From Pohlia nutans (taxonomy: Eukaryota; Streptophyta; Bryopsida; Bryales; Mniaceae), in the NCBI GenBank assembly GCA_022496805.1, contig CM040085.1:27061811-27125810 (forward strand): DNA of 64,000 nucleotides, in the 5' to 3' direction. A program made the position numbers and the translations under genes. The notes beneath the pieces were generated by a model. The model saw only the letters and a program-made list of their open reading frames with translations, did not search any database and was not told the DNA's origin. Below are positions 1-10,277 of this stretch, in pieces. The number at the start of each line of letters is the position of its first letter. Within the stretch, counting starts at the first letter, position 1.

Positions 1-38
1 TAAGCCCCTGAGGCATATTTTGTCCTTTAAGAGTTAAG
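1..38. mobile_element. Truncated end of a TTAA-type MITE
   Basis: The first bases of the window end in GTCCTTTAAGAGTTAAG, a diverged version of the right end (GGTCCTTTAGGGGTTAA) of the TTAA-bounded MITE family found throughout the window. It lies in the intron downstream of kinase exon 2. The rest of the element, if present, is outside the window. Confidence 0.35.
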
Positions 39-117
39 CACAAATAGTCAACTCCATAGAATTACGTAGAAATGACAACTGAAGCCCAAGAGCAATTTTG
101 AGATAAATTCCACATAC

Positions 118-1854
118 CCTTCATCATAAGGTATTTCAATCTTCTCAGCTGCATGCAAATTTCTGCAAAAGAAGGGCGACGGCTAGGCTCTGTGTCCCAA
201 CAAGAATGAATTAAATGCTTCAACGCATGGGGACAATGAACCGGTAATTCGGGCCGAACACCTTTCAGCACCATCTTCTTCACTTCCGTAAGACTGAAAG
301 TGGATGAAAACGACACGACACATGCCCAGTACATATCTCGTAGCACACCATCCCAAAACTATAAACATCCACTTTGAACGGATACCTTAGTTGTGAGTCA
401 TGGTCTGAGGTCCTCGCAAGAAGATCATCTGCATCTGGAGGCATCAATTCAGGGGCCATCCATCTTGTTGTACCTCTATTTAAAGTTAAGTTGGTATATG
501 AGCTACTGCTCTCTTTTGTTTTGGAGAGCCCAAAGTCAGCCACTTTGGCATACACAAACTCAACACCATTGTCTTTTCTGCTCTTCACCAAAATGTTGCA
601 TGATTTTAGATCTCGGTGCACCACTTTATGCTCATGGAGGTATAGCATGCCCTTTGCTGTTTCAAGCATCATATCTATTGTTTCAAAGTCAGAAAATGGA
701 ACTTTAAGGGTGGGATTATGCCGTAACCTTTCTTCCATAAAGCTGAAAAGATCTCCATCCATTAGTTCCATGATGATGCAGCACTTGTTCCCATCCACGG
801 CATAGCCTAGCAAAGGCACAATGTTGGGATGAGCCAACCCTACTAAGATTTCAACCTCGTTTTTAAAACTTGGACAATCGGATCCCTGAAACATCTTCTC
901 AGCAACTTTTTCACCCAACCACTTCGATCTCCGCACAGTGCCATATGAACCAACCCCCAACTTCTTCTCTGGTACCAAACTGGAATACTGTATTTCCCAA
1001 TCACTTGCGTGTACTGATCCTGACGAGCGATGAGCCAGTCGGCTTGAGAGAGACCGTGCCAACTGAGTTTCTTGTTCACTTAAGTTGCTCAAGCCATTCA
1101 AAGTGTCCAGATTTGTCAACAGAGTACTTAGATCCTGTGCAACTCTCGCCTTAACTGATTCATATCTGGTGAAGCAATTTGACTCATATTCTTCTGTTGG
1201 ATAGAATGCTTTTGAAACTTCGTAGTCGCGCATGAGCAATATACAAAATTCCAAATCAGCACTTAATTGAATCACGTGCTCTGACATATTTTCCAACACA
1301 ATGGCAGCAAGGATCCAATCCTTTCTGCAACAACCATGTATGATGATCTTGACATCTTCTGCAGTCCGCCATAGAAGCTTCATGATTTCTACGCTCGGCA
1401 AACTGAATTGGACCATTTCTGCGCCATGGACTGCCTCTTTGAGATTATTGGTTAAGTATTCACACTGCCCATGGTTGAATTGCATCGAAAGGCTCCGTGA
1501 AGTCATTCTTTGAGCAACCTCCATGCATTTCCTTGAAAGCTCTAAGTAGAGCCGACGCCTTTGTACTAAATGAATCCCCACAAATGGTACAAGTGTTAGT
1601 AGTGTGAACCAGTGGCTGTAGTTTTTAACGGCAGACATAATGACTAGTGAGCTAGATCGATGTTGAATGCTAAACAAGATCAACGACATACCCCATGTCT
1701 ACTATACAAGCCAAGGCACACAAGACAACACTCATAACAAACAAATCTCAAACTTGGTAAGAAAGAGATACAAGATACAAGTGACTGTACCTCCTTTGGA
1801 GACGTCTTTCTTGAATAATTCTGAAAATCGTTCTCGCCAGGCACGCTGGGCCAT
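118..1854 (-). CDS. DUF1221-type TKL protein kinase, 3' end outside window, frameshifted
   Basis: Serine/threonine (dual-specificity type) protein kinase of the plant TKL group. Exon 1 is 1791-1854 (starts MAQRAWRERF) and exon 2 is 118-1643. The 147-bp GT-AG intron keeps the phase. A donor at 116-117 (GGTATGTG) shows that the gene continues off the left edge. The N-terminal 240 residues are helical and resemble the DUF1221 region that precedes such kinases, with a hydrophobic stretch at about residues 32-48 that could be a membrane segment. Kinase motifs: GVGSYG (about 251), VAEK lysine, HRDLKSCN (364), DFGLS (391), GTTRWMAPE (412-418), CWDTEPSRRPSF near the end. After EICTGHV the frame shifts because TGTCG (minus strand) occurs twice in tandem at 311-320. 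Counting one copy keeps the kinase C-lobe (LTEVKKMVLKGVRPELP) in frame. It is either a real 5-bp duplication that breaks the gene or a sequencing error. Family call is firm; the DUF1221 label is from memory of the family. Confidence 0.85.
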
Positions 1855-2919
1855 GATTCAAGAGAAGCACTCAAAGCCAACATTCAAGAGTACTTTGCTG
1901 GCTACGCTTCATCCCGATTAATGTAGTGAACAACTGTTTGCACCTGGAATTTTTGAGAATACTTGTGTCCAACCATATTAATGATGTGCAATGGTTGTTT
2001 TGATACATTAAAGGAAAGTCGCACCAATAGTAAAAGAAACCGAATGTTTATACAAGCACGACAATAGAAAGAGACAAACCGCAGACCAGAGAGGGTACAT
2101 GAGCTAAGTTCGACTAACACCACATGCTTCAAAAAGTGTAGTCAAAAGAACTCTAAAGTCTGTTAGGCAGGTGGGAAAATCTCACATTGCTGTCCCTGCT
2201 TCTTTTGAAAGGAATTATGCTCAAGCAGAAATGTGAACTTCCAAAGTTTACACGGACAATAAATGTCCGACCATGCCCAAATCAAATTGATCGCCTATGC
2301 TAGACTTTAATGCTTGAACACTTAGAATCATTCATAAGTGGGGAAGACATTCTACCTTCATGTCCACCAGTGCATGCATTTAAATTCCATACAAATATCT
2401 CTAGCATCCTCGACATCACTGAGATTCAGTAAACGATGGTGTGCTAAACATGCTCACTCACTCCAGGATTGCAAATTACTCTGAAAACTCTAGTATCGTA
2501 ATAAGCAACAACATGTGTCTTCTAGACGCAGGCACTGACCATTCATTGATTGAAGGAACTGCATCAGTAATCATTCACGCACCTATTGAAATTGGAAATT
2601 GGAAAACAGGAGCAACTATACCTTAATAGTGCCGATAACCTCTTGACCTTCGATTCTCGTCTATATCTACTCACTTTCCACGATGGGCTTTGTGCCATGA
2701 ATCATCGCGCTCGATAAAAAGTTAACAAAAATCTGCAAAAGAACAGCAAATTCATTTCAGAAGATGAGGTGCAAGAGTACCTGACTGTCAAATAGAACAT
2801 TGCCAGAATACATCGTCCCTAAGCAATTCTCAAAAACTCACCTGCAGTAGCAACAATTAACCTTCTTTCATCACACACTTGCAGAATGCAGAAGTGGCTA
2901 AATATATCATATTACACAG

Positions 2920-3159
2920 GTTTAAATTGACAAATTTAAGCTTTGATAGTTTTAAATTGACAAATTTAAATGATCATATTGTGAAAAATAAAATTTAAAT
3001 GGGACCGAATTTCATATCACTGGAATTAGTGAAGCATATTACATATGATGAATAAAAATATTAAAAATTTGAACAAAAGAAACTCTATATAAAACCTACT
3101 CACAACTACTAAAAAAAGCAGGAGGTCCCCTGGGGGACTTATGGTCTTTTAGGGGTTAA
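2920..3159 (+). mobile_element. TTAA-type MITE, family A, left end degraded
   Basis: It ends in ATGGTCTTTTAGGGGTTAA. The interior shares with the copies at 3756, 4467 and 38991 the ordered blocks ATCATATTGTGAAAAAT, ATGGGACC, TATATCACT, AATTTGAACAAAAG and CCTACTCA. The left terminus is not recognisable, so the start is approximate. Confidence 0.6.
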
Positions 3160-3755
3160 CAACAGCAAGGATAGAAAAATGGAGGTGAATGGGTTCTCAT
3201 TGCACGTACTCTACACTCCAGGAATCCTTGAGACTGCTGCGCTTCATTAGATATTTATGTACCTGCTGTATCAAACTGTAGGAATCTCAGTTCCAACAAC
3301 ATTCATGGAATCACACCATTCATGCAATTCACAAACTTCGATGACCAGAGCTTCCTAAGAATCATGTGAATTACACCTGTTACAAAAGCTAGAATTTCCC
3401 CCAAATTCAAAAGCACTTGGTTCCCAATACATAAAGCAAACACCGATACTCTTATTAGAGACTGCACAAAGTGTATCAACCATAGCTTAATCGCAGTGCT
3501 TTCTTCTGATGGCAGTTCAAAAGAATCAAGTGACATGTCATAAAACAACACATATAATTATAGAGAGTTGTTAAAAGAATTCCTCTTTTGTATCACTGTG
3601 ACATGTTACATTCAGTAAATCCATTAGAAGATGGATACTGCATGGGAAGGCCCTACTATTCAAAGTAGTACTACACCATGTGCTTCTTATCCACAAGTGT
3701 AATCACAAGGCATAGGTGAACATCTAACACTTGAAAGCAACACCAAGGTTTGTCA

Positions 3756-3980
3756 TTAAACCCCAAAGGACCAAGAATTAATGGTTTTCAAACGCCAAAT
3801 TCAATCAATCATATTGTAAATATTGTGGGATCAGATTTTATATCACTAGGCTTAGATAAGAACATTGTATGTGTTGTTCTAGAAACAAATAAAATTTGAA
3901 CAATAGAAACTCCACATAAGACCTACTTAAAAATGCTAAAAAGAACACGAGGCCCAATTCGGGCTTCTTGGTTTAAGGTT
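3756..3980 (+). mobile_element. TTAA-type MITE, family A
   Basis: It starts TTAAACCCCAAAGGACCAAG and ends near GGCCCAATTCGGGCTTCTTGG. The two ends are diverged inverted repeats, and the interior is colinear with the other family A copies. The terminal TTAA on the right is degraded. Confidence 0.6.
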
Positions 3981-4370
3981 CATTGTCAGGTTTGCATCAG
4001 GTGATTGGAGGAAAAACAAGCCTCTGTAGAATAAACCATTGTCTTGCCGGTGTAAATATTTTCACCATGGGAACTTTGCTCACACTGTCAAGTGTTATAA
4101 CAACACACACCTGAGAATAAGAAAAGTAGAGCTGGCATAAGAAATGAAACCTGCACACCGTCATGATTCCCGCCCATAACACTAATGGCCAAACGAAACT
4201 CTTCAACACTGTCCGAGTTTGACAATCTCCCAATTACTGTCTGCCTGCACTCCAGGAAGATCACAACCCTAGAACATAAATTCAGTCATCCTCACGATTC
4301 GCACAATCACAAGGACAAGGGAAAGTAAAAACAAAAATAATAGTATTCAAAATCCAAAATCTTAGTCACC

Positions 4371-4470
4371 CAAGTTTAGGACCAAGGATTAATAATTTTA
4401 AAATGACCCATTCGATAGTGAAAAATATGATTCAAAAAGCATAAAACCTCTAGGTCTTTTAAGAGTTTAA
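4371..4470 (+). mobile_element. Internally deleted TTAA-type MITE, family A
   Basis: It has a family A left part (AGGACCAAGGATTAATAATT) and a right end (GGTCTTTTAAGAGTTTAA) only about 100 bp apart, so most of the interior is missing. Its terminal TTAA is the same one that starts the next copy, so the two are joined head to tail. Confidence 0.45.
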
Positions 4471-4706
4471 CCTTCTAAAGGAGCAAAGATTCACAGTTTT
4501 AAAATGACAAATTCAATTAATCATATTGAGAAAAATATAATTCAGATGGGACCAAGTTTTATATCACCAGAACTTGTGAAGATCATTGCATGTGTTAGTC
4601 AATAAATAAATAAATTTGAACAAGAGGAAGTCCAAATAGGACCTACTCAAAACTGTTAAAAATGACATGCAGTCCGAGTTGGGCTTCTTGGTCCTTTAGG
4701 GGTTAA
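4467..4706 (+). mobile_element. TTAA-type MITE, family A, complete
   Basis: 240 bp between TTAACCTTCTAAAGGAGCAA and GCTTCTTGGTCCTTTAGGGG-TTAA. It has all family A internal blocks in order and the same length (about 240 bp) as the copy at 38991. It has no coding capacity. Confidence 0.7.
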
Positions 4707-5410
4707 GAGCTGAAAAGAGTACCTTCGTTACCGAGCTCCAACTGCAACGCACCGGAGAATCCAGGCCCCAGAAAGCGAACACAATCAAGCTGACGGACAC
4801 AGCAGAGAATTGAACCGTGGGTGGCAATTCCTGAACGATGGTACAAACCTTATGAAACCGAACTCGACATGTATCAGTTGCAAAAAAACACGAAGTGAGA
4901 ACTATATCCTGTCAATTGGTGAAGGCAATGTCCTAACCACTTCATTACATGCACAGGAAATAACAAACAAGAGTTCCATAAAGCAATTGCAATTCTCACT
5001 TACAGATAAGAAGAGGTGCAGCATTGATTGTTGGTACTACCACCTTCTGGACAACATCGCCACCTGCTGTAGATAGTGAAGTAGACACTATTGGAACACT
5101 ATTGATCCAATTGAACAAGCATTTCGTTTCAGGATCAAATCACTCTGCCATGCCTAGAACCGTATTTTCACGTCAGTGTTGAAAAAGGCAAGGTGAAGAA
5201 ACATGTATCTTCCTGACCAAATAAATCCGAGGTTGTTTCATAATGCAGTCTAGCTCTGAGATTTCAAGAGCAAAAGAACCCACCCAGCGCGTCGACGTAA
5301 TCGATGTGGGAAGACTCCGCAACTGCGGCAACAACAGCACCTCCTATCAACCCCAAAATTTTCAAACCCGATCACAACAAAACGACGCTTTCTAAACCCC
5401 CGAATTCGGA

Positions 5411-5463
5411 TATATAAGAAACACTCTTTCACAACAACAAAAACAGCTCCAAAGACTAGGGTT
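5411..5463. promoter_or_regulatory. Possible promoter: TATA box and telo-box
   Basis: TATATAAG occurs at 5411-5418 on the plus strand and is followed by a CA-rich leader-like stretch. A telo-box-like AAACCCTAG sits on the minus strand at about 5455-5463. They could serve the small plus-strand gene at 5739 or the minus-strand kinase; the sequence does not decide. Weak evidence. Confidence 0.25.
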
Positions 5464-5738
5464 TCAGCAGCCCACGTTCCCCATCGTCGCCAAAGTTCGT
5501 GATGGGGCCATAAAATAAATTATAAATAAATAAAACTTGGGGCCTCTTTACACCAGCGCCAGGGGCTCAAAGAACCACTGCACGGGCTGATTGCTTGAGA
5601 AATCCAACAGAAACTTGGTCGGAAAGTACGAATACAAAACAAAAACGGTAACTGAAGAAAAGGGAGATGGCGGAGCTCTGCTGAAACTGAGAGCGCAACG
5701 AGAGTGAGAACTAACTTACACTGGAGTCTGCTACGTGA

Positions 5739-6466
5739 ATGCAAGAACCTGCAACAGAGCAGACAGGAGTGATCGGGAGCACTGACAAGCGGAGCCTCTT
5801 GCAGCCGGTGCGATCCAGCGAAAGTTTGAAGTATTTTCAGAGGTACAGAGACACGCTAAGGAAGGTGATGGGCAGGTGCTCTTGTGGCGAATTCTTGGGG
5901 AATCCAGCCCATATTCTAGGCTACAGTCCCCTTCTTAATGGTATGCAAGTGGCGAGCCGCGATCCTCAGGCGCGGAGAGCGCCCCGCGTTCCTCCGCCCG
6001 CCCACCCCGGGGTACCTACAGTGTGAGCAATCCCTGCCTGTCTGCCGTCATTGATAACTAGCTCAAAGCGGCAGAAGAACAATCACTTCCTTGACAGAGT
6101 TGATCCAACAGTCAGTCAGATGAGGTCCTCTTTGAAGCTTGCAAGAGAAAGTGTATTAAACGGCTAGGTAATTGGCACTGGCCACTGATCGTTGAATAGG
6201 AATCATCATGCGGTTATCTACTGTCACTTTGACGCATAATTCATACAAATTTGATCTCAACAGATTTGGCTCTTGTACCTAAAGATGTCTTCGAAGCTCT
6301 ATATATACCTTCCAAGAATCTTACACCTATGCATAAAAGCAGGCTGCAAAATAGTATCCTCGACCAGCTTTCTTCAAGTCCTTGGCTTTCCTGTCAAGAG
6401 CCGGAATTCAATCAGCGGCGTCATTGGAAAAATAAAGCAATGTACATCCTTGCCGTTCTTTCTTGA
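5739..6466 (+). CDS. Possible two-exon gene, about 134 aa, unknown product
   Basis: I do not recognise this protein. Exon 1 5739-5940 ends at a good donor (AATG|GTATGCAAGT, phase 1). Exon 2 6264-6466 begins at an acceptor (CAACAG|AT) in the matching phase, giving 405 nt, 134 residues plus stop. Exon 1 reads ...SLKYFQRYRDTLRKVMGRCS...GYSPLLN and exon 2 DLALVPKDVFEALYIPSKNL.... The first part is basic with two nearby cysteines (CSCG). No signal peptide or membrane segment is visible. A short upstream ATG (MAELC-stop) lies about 70 nt 5' in the putative leader. A TATA-like box stands about 330 bp upstream. Matching phase and total length are the only support; it could be chance. Confidence 0.25.
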
Positions 6467-7493
6467 TTACTAGGCTGAAATCGGCAGAATTAATATCTGG
6501 AAAGATCGACCGAGATTAAGCATTAATCCTGGAATCAGTTGAGCCTGCAATTCAAGTGGTAGGGTGTTGATCGTAATGCTCCTTTGCAAGTGATTATCTA
6601 TCGCTGCAGCTCCTCGGAAGTAGAGGTCTTATTAGCCGGAGGTACGCCTATCACGGTACAGCAATCACCCGGCCATCTAACTAGTCCAGATCTGTACTTT
6701 GTACTGCAAATTACATGTGATTCGAAACCCGTACTCACATTTTGATTTGATCAGCTATCTCAGTCTATCTTGTTTCCGATGCGCGCATTCTGCCTCTTGA
6801 GGCCTACATTGGAGTTTGATGGCAGCGGCCGCTTTCAAGCTTCTAGGTGCAATCCGTTGTGCGCATTGTACTACAACCTTTTCATGATATCATGTGTCTG
6901 TTTTTTGAAACATTTTTGAAACATGTTTTAATCGGAGCTTGCAACGATGATGGAAATCGTGAAATAACCTGCACTTTATACTGTACATGCTTTCTATTTT
7001 AAAATATCACTGTGTCAAAGTGTGATGAGCACTGAATTGCTGAAAATCAGGACATACTATCATCGAGTGCTCAGATGATTTAGTTTTTCTTTGCCCAACT
7101 GAATCCTCAAGAGTTTGAATTAAGCCTGGGTCAGCCTGCACAGGCCCAGTTTGTACTGTAGTGGAGACCTGCTCTTGAATGATGTGCCGGTTTTGTAATG
7201 TAACAAACATGACCACCAGGGCTTGGAAATTGATGGGGCCATGCCTTCTTGACAATTTTGTATGTGGCCACATCTGTGCGTGTCAATGATCATGATAGTG
7301 AATGTGATGATAGCAATGCGGTTGGAAAATGACTGGGACAAGAATGAAGATCACACCTGCACGGATACTTACTTCATTCTGTACAGATCAGCCAATCCTC
7401 ACTAATTCAACTTTAATACTAATTCAGTTGTTCATTCTTGGTTTGGAAATTCATTGACGTTTATACCTTCAGGGATGTTTATACCCTTAGGGT
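6467..7493. other. No feature recognised
   Basis: About 1 kb of mixed-composition sequence with no convincing ORF, terminal repeat or RNA gene on either strand. Confidence 0.5.
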
Positions 7494-7874
7494 TTAACCC
7501 GTAAGCATGCAAGGAGCCCCTTAGGGCCATCTTTGGTTGTTTTTTCAGTCAAACGTTGATTCTCGTTTAGTTCTTAATTTTAAATGAAAATGGTCCCAAC
7601 TAAGAATGTGTGGGGGTTGTCTTCTATTTTCTAGTTCAATTTACCATTCTTCAAAGTTGTTAAAAATGCGTTTTTTAAAGCACTTTAAAGCTGAAAACCC
7701 TAAAATTCCAATATACATTGCAAAAAAAGTTTTTCTATCGAATTTTTTTTATGTAAGCTCAAAAAACATGCTACCTACACCTTGTTGTTGATCACTATTA
7801 TTTACATTTTCCCTAAATATTTCATCCTATTCAAAGCATTTTTGTATTTCTGTGATGACTATGATTTTTACAAG
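7494..7874 (+). mobile_element. TTAA-type repeat, family E, interrupted
   Basis: It starts TTAACCCGTAAGCATGCAAGG and is colinear for about 350 bp with the copy at 57277. Shared blocks include GGAGCCCC, AAATGAAAATGGTCCCAAC, AAACCCTAAAATTCCAATAT and TTATTTACATTTTCCCTAA. The match stops where the foldback element begins (TTTACAAG at 7866-7874), so the foldback probably inserted into this repeat. Confidence 0.6.
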
Positions 7875-9278
7875 TCCACCCAATTCCCTAATTTTACATT
7901 TGGCCAAGTGCACTCATTTCATGAGCAAATTTGGCTTTAAAAAAAATTGTTTGAAAAATTCTCTGAAAAACAGCGATTTTTGTCTTTCTATAATCCTTTA
8001 CGTTGTAAAGAAACAATTTTTTAATTTATTTTGTATTATTATCTTTATCTTTTATTTTATCTTTATCTTTTATTTTATCTTTATCTTTATCTTTTCTTTT
8101 ATTTTATTTTATCTTGTTTTTTTTTCTTGTCTTCTTTCTTGTCTTCCTCTTGTCTTCCTTCTTCTTTTTCTTCTAGTCTTCTTCTTTTTCTTCTAGTCTT
8201 CTTCTTTTTCTTCTAGTCTTCTTCTTTCTCTTCTAGTCTTCCTCTTTTTCTTCTAGTCTTCTTCTTTTTCTTCTAGTCTTCTTCTTTTTCTTCTAGTCTT
8301 CTTCTTTCTCTTCTAGTCTTCCTCTTTTTCTTCTAGTCTTCCTCCTGTCTTCCTTTTTTTTCTTCATCTTGCCATTTCTAGAGTTTAAACGTTAAAAAAA
8401 ATTTTAAAAAATAAAAATCAGGGAACAACCGATGGCTGAATCCAATACAGGCCACCAAAAAAAATAAAAAATAAAAAAATGCTTCTGGTTTTTCCGGACA
8501 GAGAGGGTCCGTGCGCGCGGACCCTAGTCTAATTTTGACCCTCCTTCCCTCACTCCCCCCTCTCCCCTATATAAACTCTCCCTCACTCTCCCTCCTTCTC
8601 ACTCTCCTTCCCTCACACTCTCCTTCCTCCCCTTTTTCTCTCTTGTCCTTCTCCCTCTCTCCTTTCTCCCTTCTCCTCAATATAAAGGAGGAAGAGAGAG
8701 GAGGGAGGAAGAGTGAGGGAGGGTTTATATAGGAAAGAGGGGAAAAAAAAGGAAAGGGGAGGAGGGAGGGAGAGTGGGTCAAATTTAGACCAGGGTCTAC
8801 GCGCGCGGACCTTCTCTAGCCGGAAAAACCGGAAGCGAAAGAAAAATAAAAAATAAAAAATAAAATAATAATAATTTGTGGCCTGTATTGGATTCAGCCA
8901 TTGGTTGCTCCCTGATTTTTATTTACTTTTAATTTTTTAACGTTTAAACTCCAGAAATGGCAAGGTGAAGAAAAAAAAAGGGAGACAAGAGGAAGACTAG
9001 AAGAAAAAGAAGAAGGAAGACAAGAGGAAGACAAGAAAGAAGACAAGAAAAAAAAACAAGATAAAATAAAAGAAAAGATAAGATAAAGATAAAGATAAAA
9101 TAAAAGATAATGATAAGAATACAAAATAAATTAAAAAATTGTTTCTTTACAACGTAAGGGATTATAGAAAGACAAAAATCGCTGTTTTTTAAAGAATTTT
9201 TCAAACAAATTTTTTAATGCGCTTGGGGGCCAAGTGCATGATTATATGGCCAAGTGCAAAATTAGCGAATTAGGTGTT
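7875..9278. mobile_element. Foldback element with GC-palindrome core (copy 1)
   Basis: The two halves are inverted copies of each other. Outer arms carry GGCCAAGTGCA, an AT-rich block (AACAGCGATTTTTGTCTTTC) and TTGTAAAGAAACAATT. Then come oligopyrimidine tracts (TCTTTATC, CTTCTTTTTC), a GGTTTTTCCGG step, an 18-bp GC palindrome of the type GGTCCGTGCGCGCGGACC (8508-8525; repeated near 8793-8812) and a CT/GA-rich hairpin centre around 8680. There is no coding capacity: the low-complexity reading frames are by-products. It has the same architecture as the element at 44239-46142. Exact ends are approximate on the left, where the terminal sequence is diverged. Confidence 0.75.
8160..8346 (+). repeat. 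20-bp minisatellite in one foldback arm
   Basis: About nine tandem copies of a 20-bp unit close to TTCTTCTTTTTCTTCTAGTC. The opposite arm (8990-9030) has only about one copy, so the array expanded on one side after the element formed. Confidence 0.85.
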
Positions 9279-9997
9279 GCTACTAGAAAATACTGACCAA
9301 ATCAACAAAAAATCAACAACTTTCTGTTGTTCCATGCACTACAAGTGCCTTTTTCACTGATTTTCGAACTTTCTGTTAGAGCAAGAAGATAAGTCTCCTG
9401 ATTTCTGTTGATTGGGGTACTGCAATTTTTTTTGCATACTCACATTGGAAACTATTCCATTCTTTGTTGATGTGGCATATTAAATCAAATGCCACATTTA
9501 TTTTTTTACCTTTTTGCTATTGGAGTACCTGGGTGTGTTTCATAATTCCTCCTCAAATGACCACGTAGGTAAATGCTTTAATTTCACAAGAAATGTGTCT
9601 GATGTCCAGTTTCACATGAACAACATCTCAGTTACATTCATACTGTGATTATCATAGATATAGGCATAGAAGTGCACTCAAAAAAGTAATATGCCACTTC
9701 TGAGATACCAAAATGACAATGCGGTTTAAAAAATAATTGTGCACTTAAAAATACTTTGTTTACACTTGACAATATCAATGACCAACAATTTAAAAATAGT
9801 CTTCTTTCTAGCCATACAGAAGAACATCTATCTTCCAAAAAACAACACACTGTTCTAGAATCCAAACTTTTAAAATACCATTCCAAAACCACATTTCCCT
9901 ATTCCAGAATAATTACTATGTACAACACCTACTCTATCCACCCACAACTACATTCTTCGCTGCTTCTTCTTTGTTGTACATGCCCCTGCACATTGAA
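9279..9997. other. Repeat remnants, including a CACTA-like end
   Basis: CTACTAGAAAATACTGACCA at about 9280, followed by AATCAACAAAAAATCAACAA, matches the start of the CACTA element at 50738, but the first bases (CA) and an opposite end were not found. The remainder shows no gene. Confidence 0.4.
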
Positions 9998-10277
9998 TAC
10001 CGTAGTAGGAAGGCAGGGTCGGCAGAAAATAATTCCCCAAAAAAATGCCGGAAAAATAAATAAATTTATCAAGTGTTTTGTCGAAATCAACAAAAATAAA
10101 GTCAACAAAAATTGTAGACAAAAAACAAAGGAAAATGTTTAGCTGCTAGTAAAATTTAATGTTAGTTATTAATAGCCGAATTTTTAATAATTATTTTTGA
10201 AAGTGCCGACCCCTACTTTTTGAACTTTTATTAATTATTCGACACCAAAGTGCCGACCCTGCCTTCCTACTACGGTA
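9998..10277. mobile_element. 280-bp MITE with 27-bp perfect TIRs
   Basis: It is bounded by TACCGTAGTAGGAAGGCAGG... and its exact inverted complement (27 of 27 bases). The interior is AT-rich and non-coding, with repeated GTGCCGACC motifs. A longer relative with the same internal blocks (GTTCAAAAAGTAGG, TCGGCACC) lies at 43134-44105. The terminal TA may be part of the TIR or a TA target duplication, so Tc1/mariner-type mobilisation is possible but unproven. Confidence 0.8.

Larger units (their letters stand above)
1855..5410. other. Non-coding region upstream of the kinase, with MITEs
   Basis: No open reading frame here has protein-like composition or splice continuity. The AT-rich sequence holds at least four copies of the TTAA-bounded MITE family (listed separately). 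It may include the promoter or a long 5' UTR intron of the kinase, but I could not place either. Confidence 0.5.

Noticed and set aside
8160..8346. CRISPR-like array
   Set aside because: The 20-bp units are contiguous tandem repeats without unique spacers, in a eukaryotic transposon.
8031..9124. Long low-complexity reading frames rich in Phe, Leu, Ser, Tyr
   Set aside because: They are translations of oligopyrimidine/oligopurine tracts in the foldback arms, present on both strands with mirror composition.
9273..9480. Complete CACTA element at 9.3 kb
   Set aside because: The subterminal sequence matches the 50738 element, but the CA of the terminus is missing and no matching right end was found.
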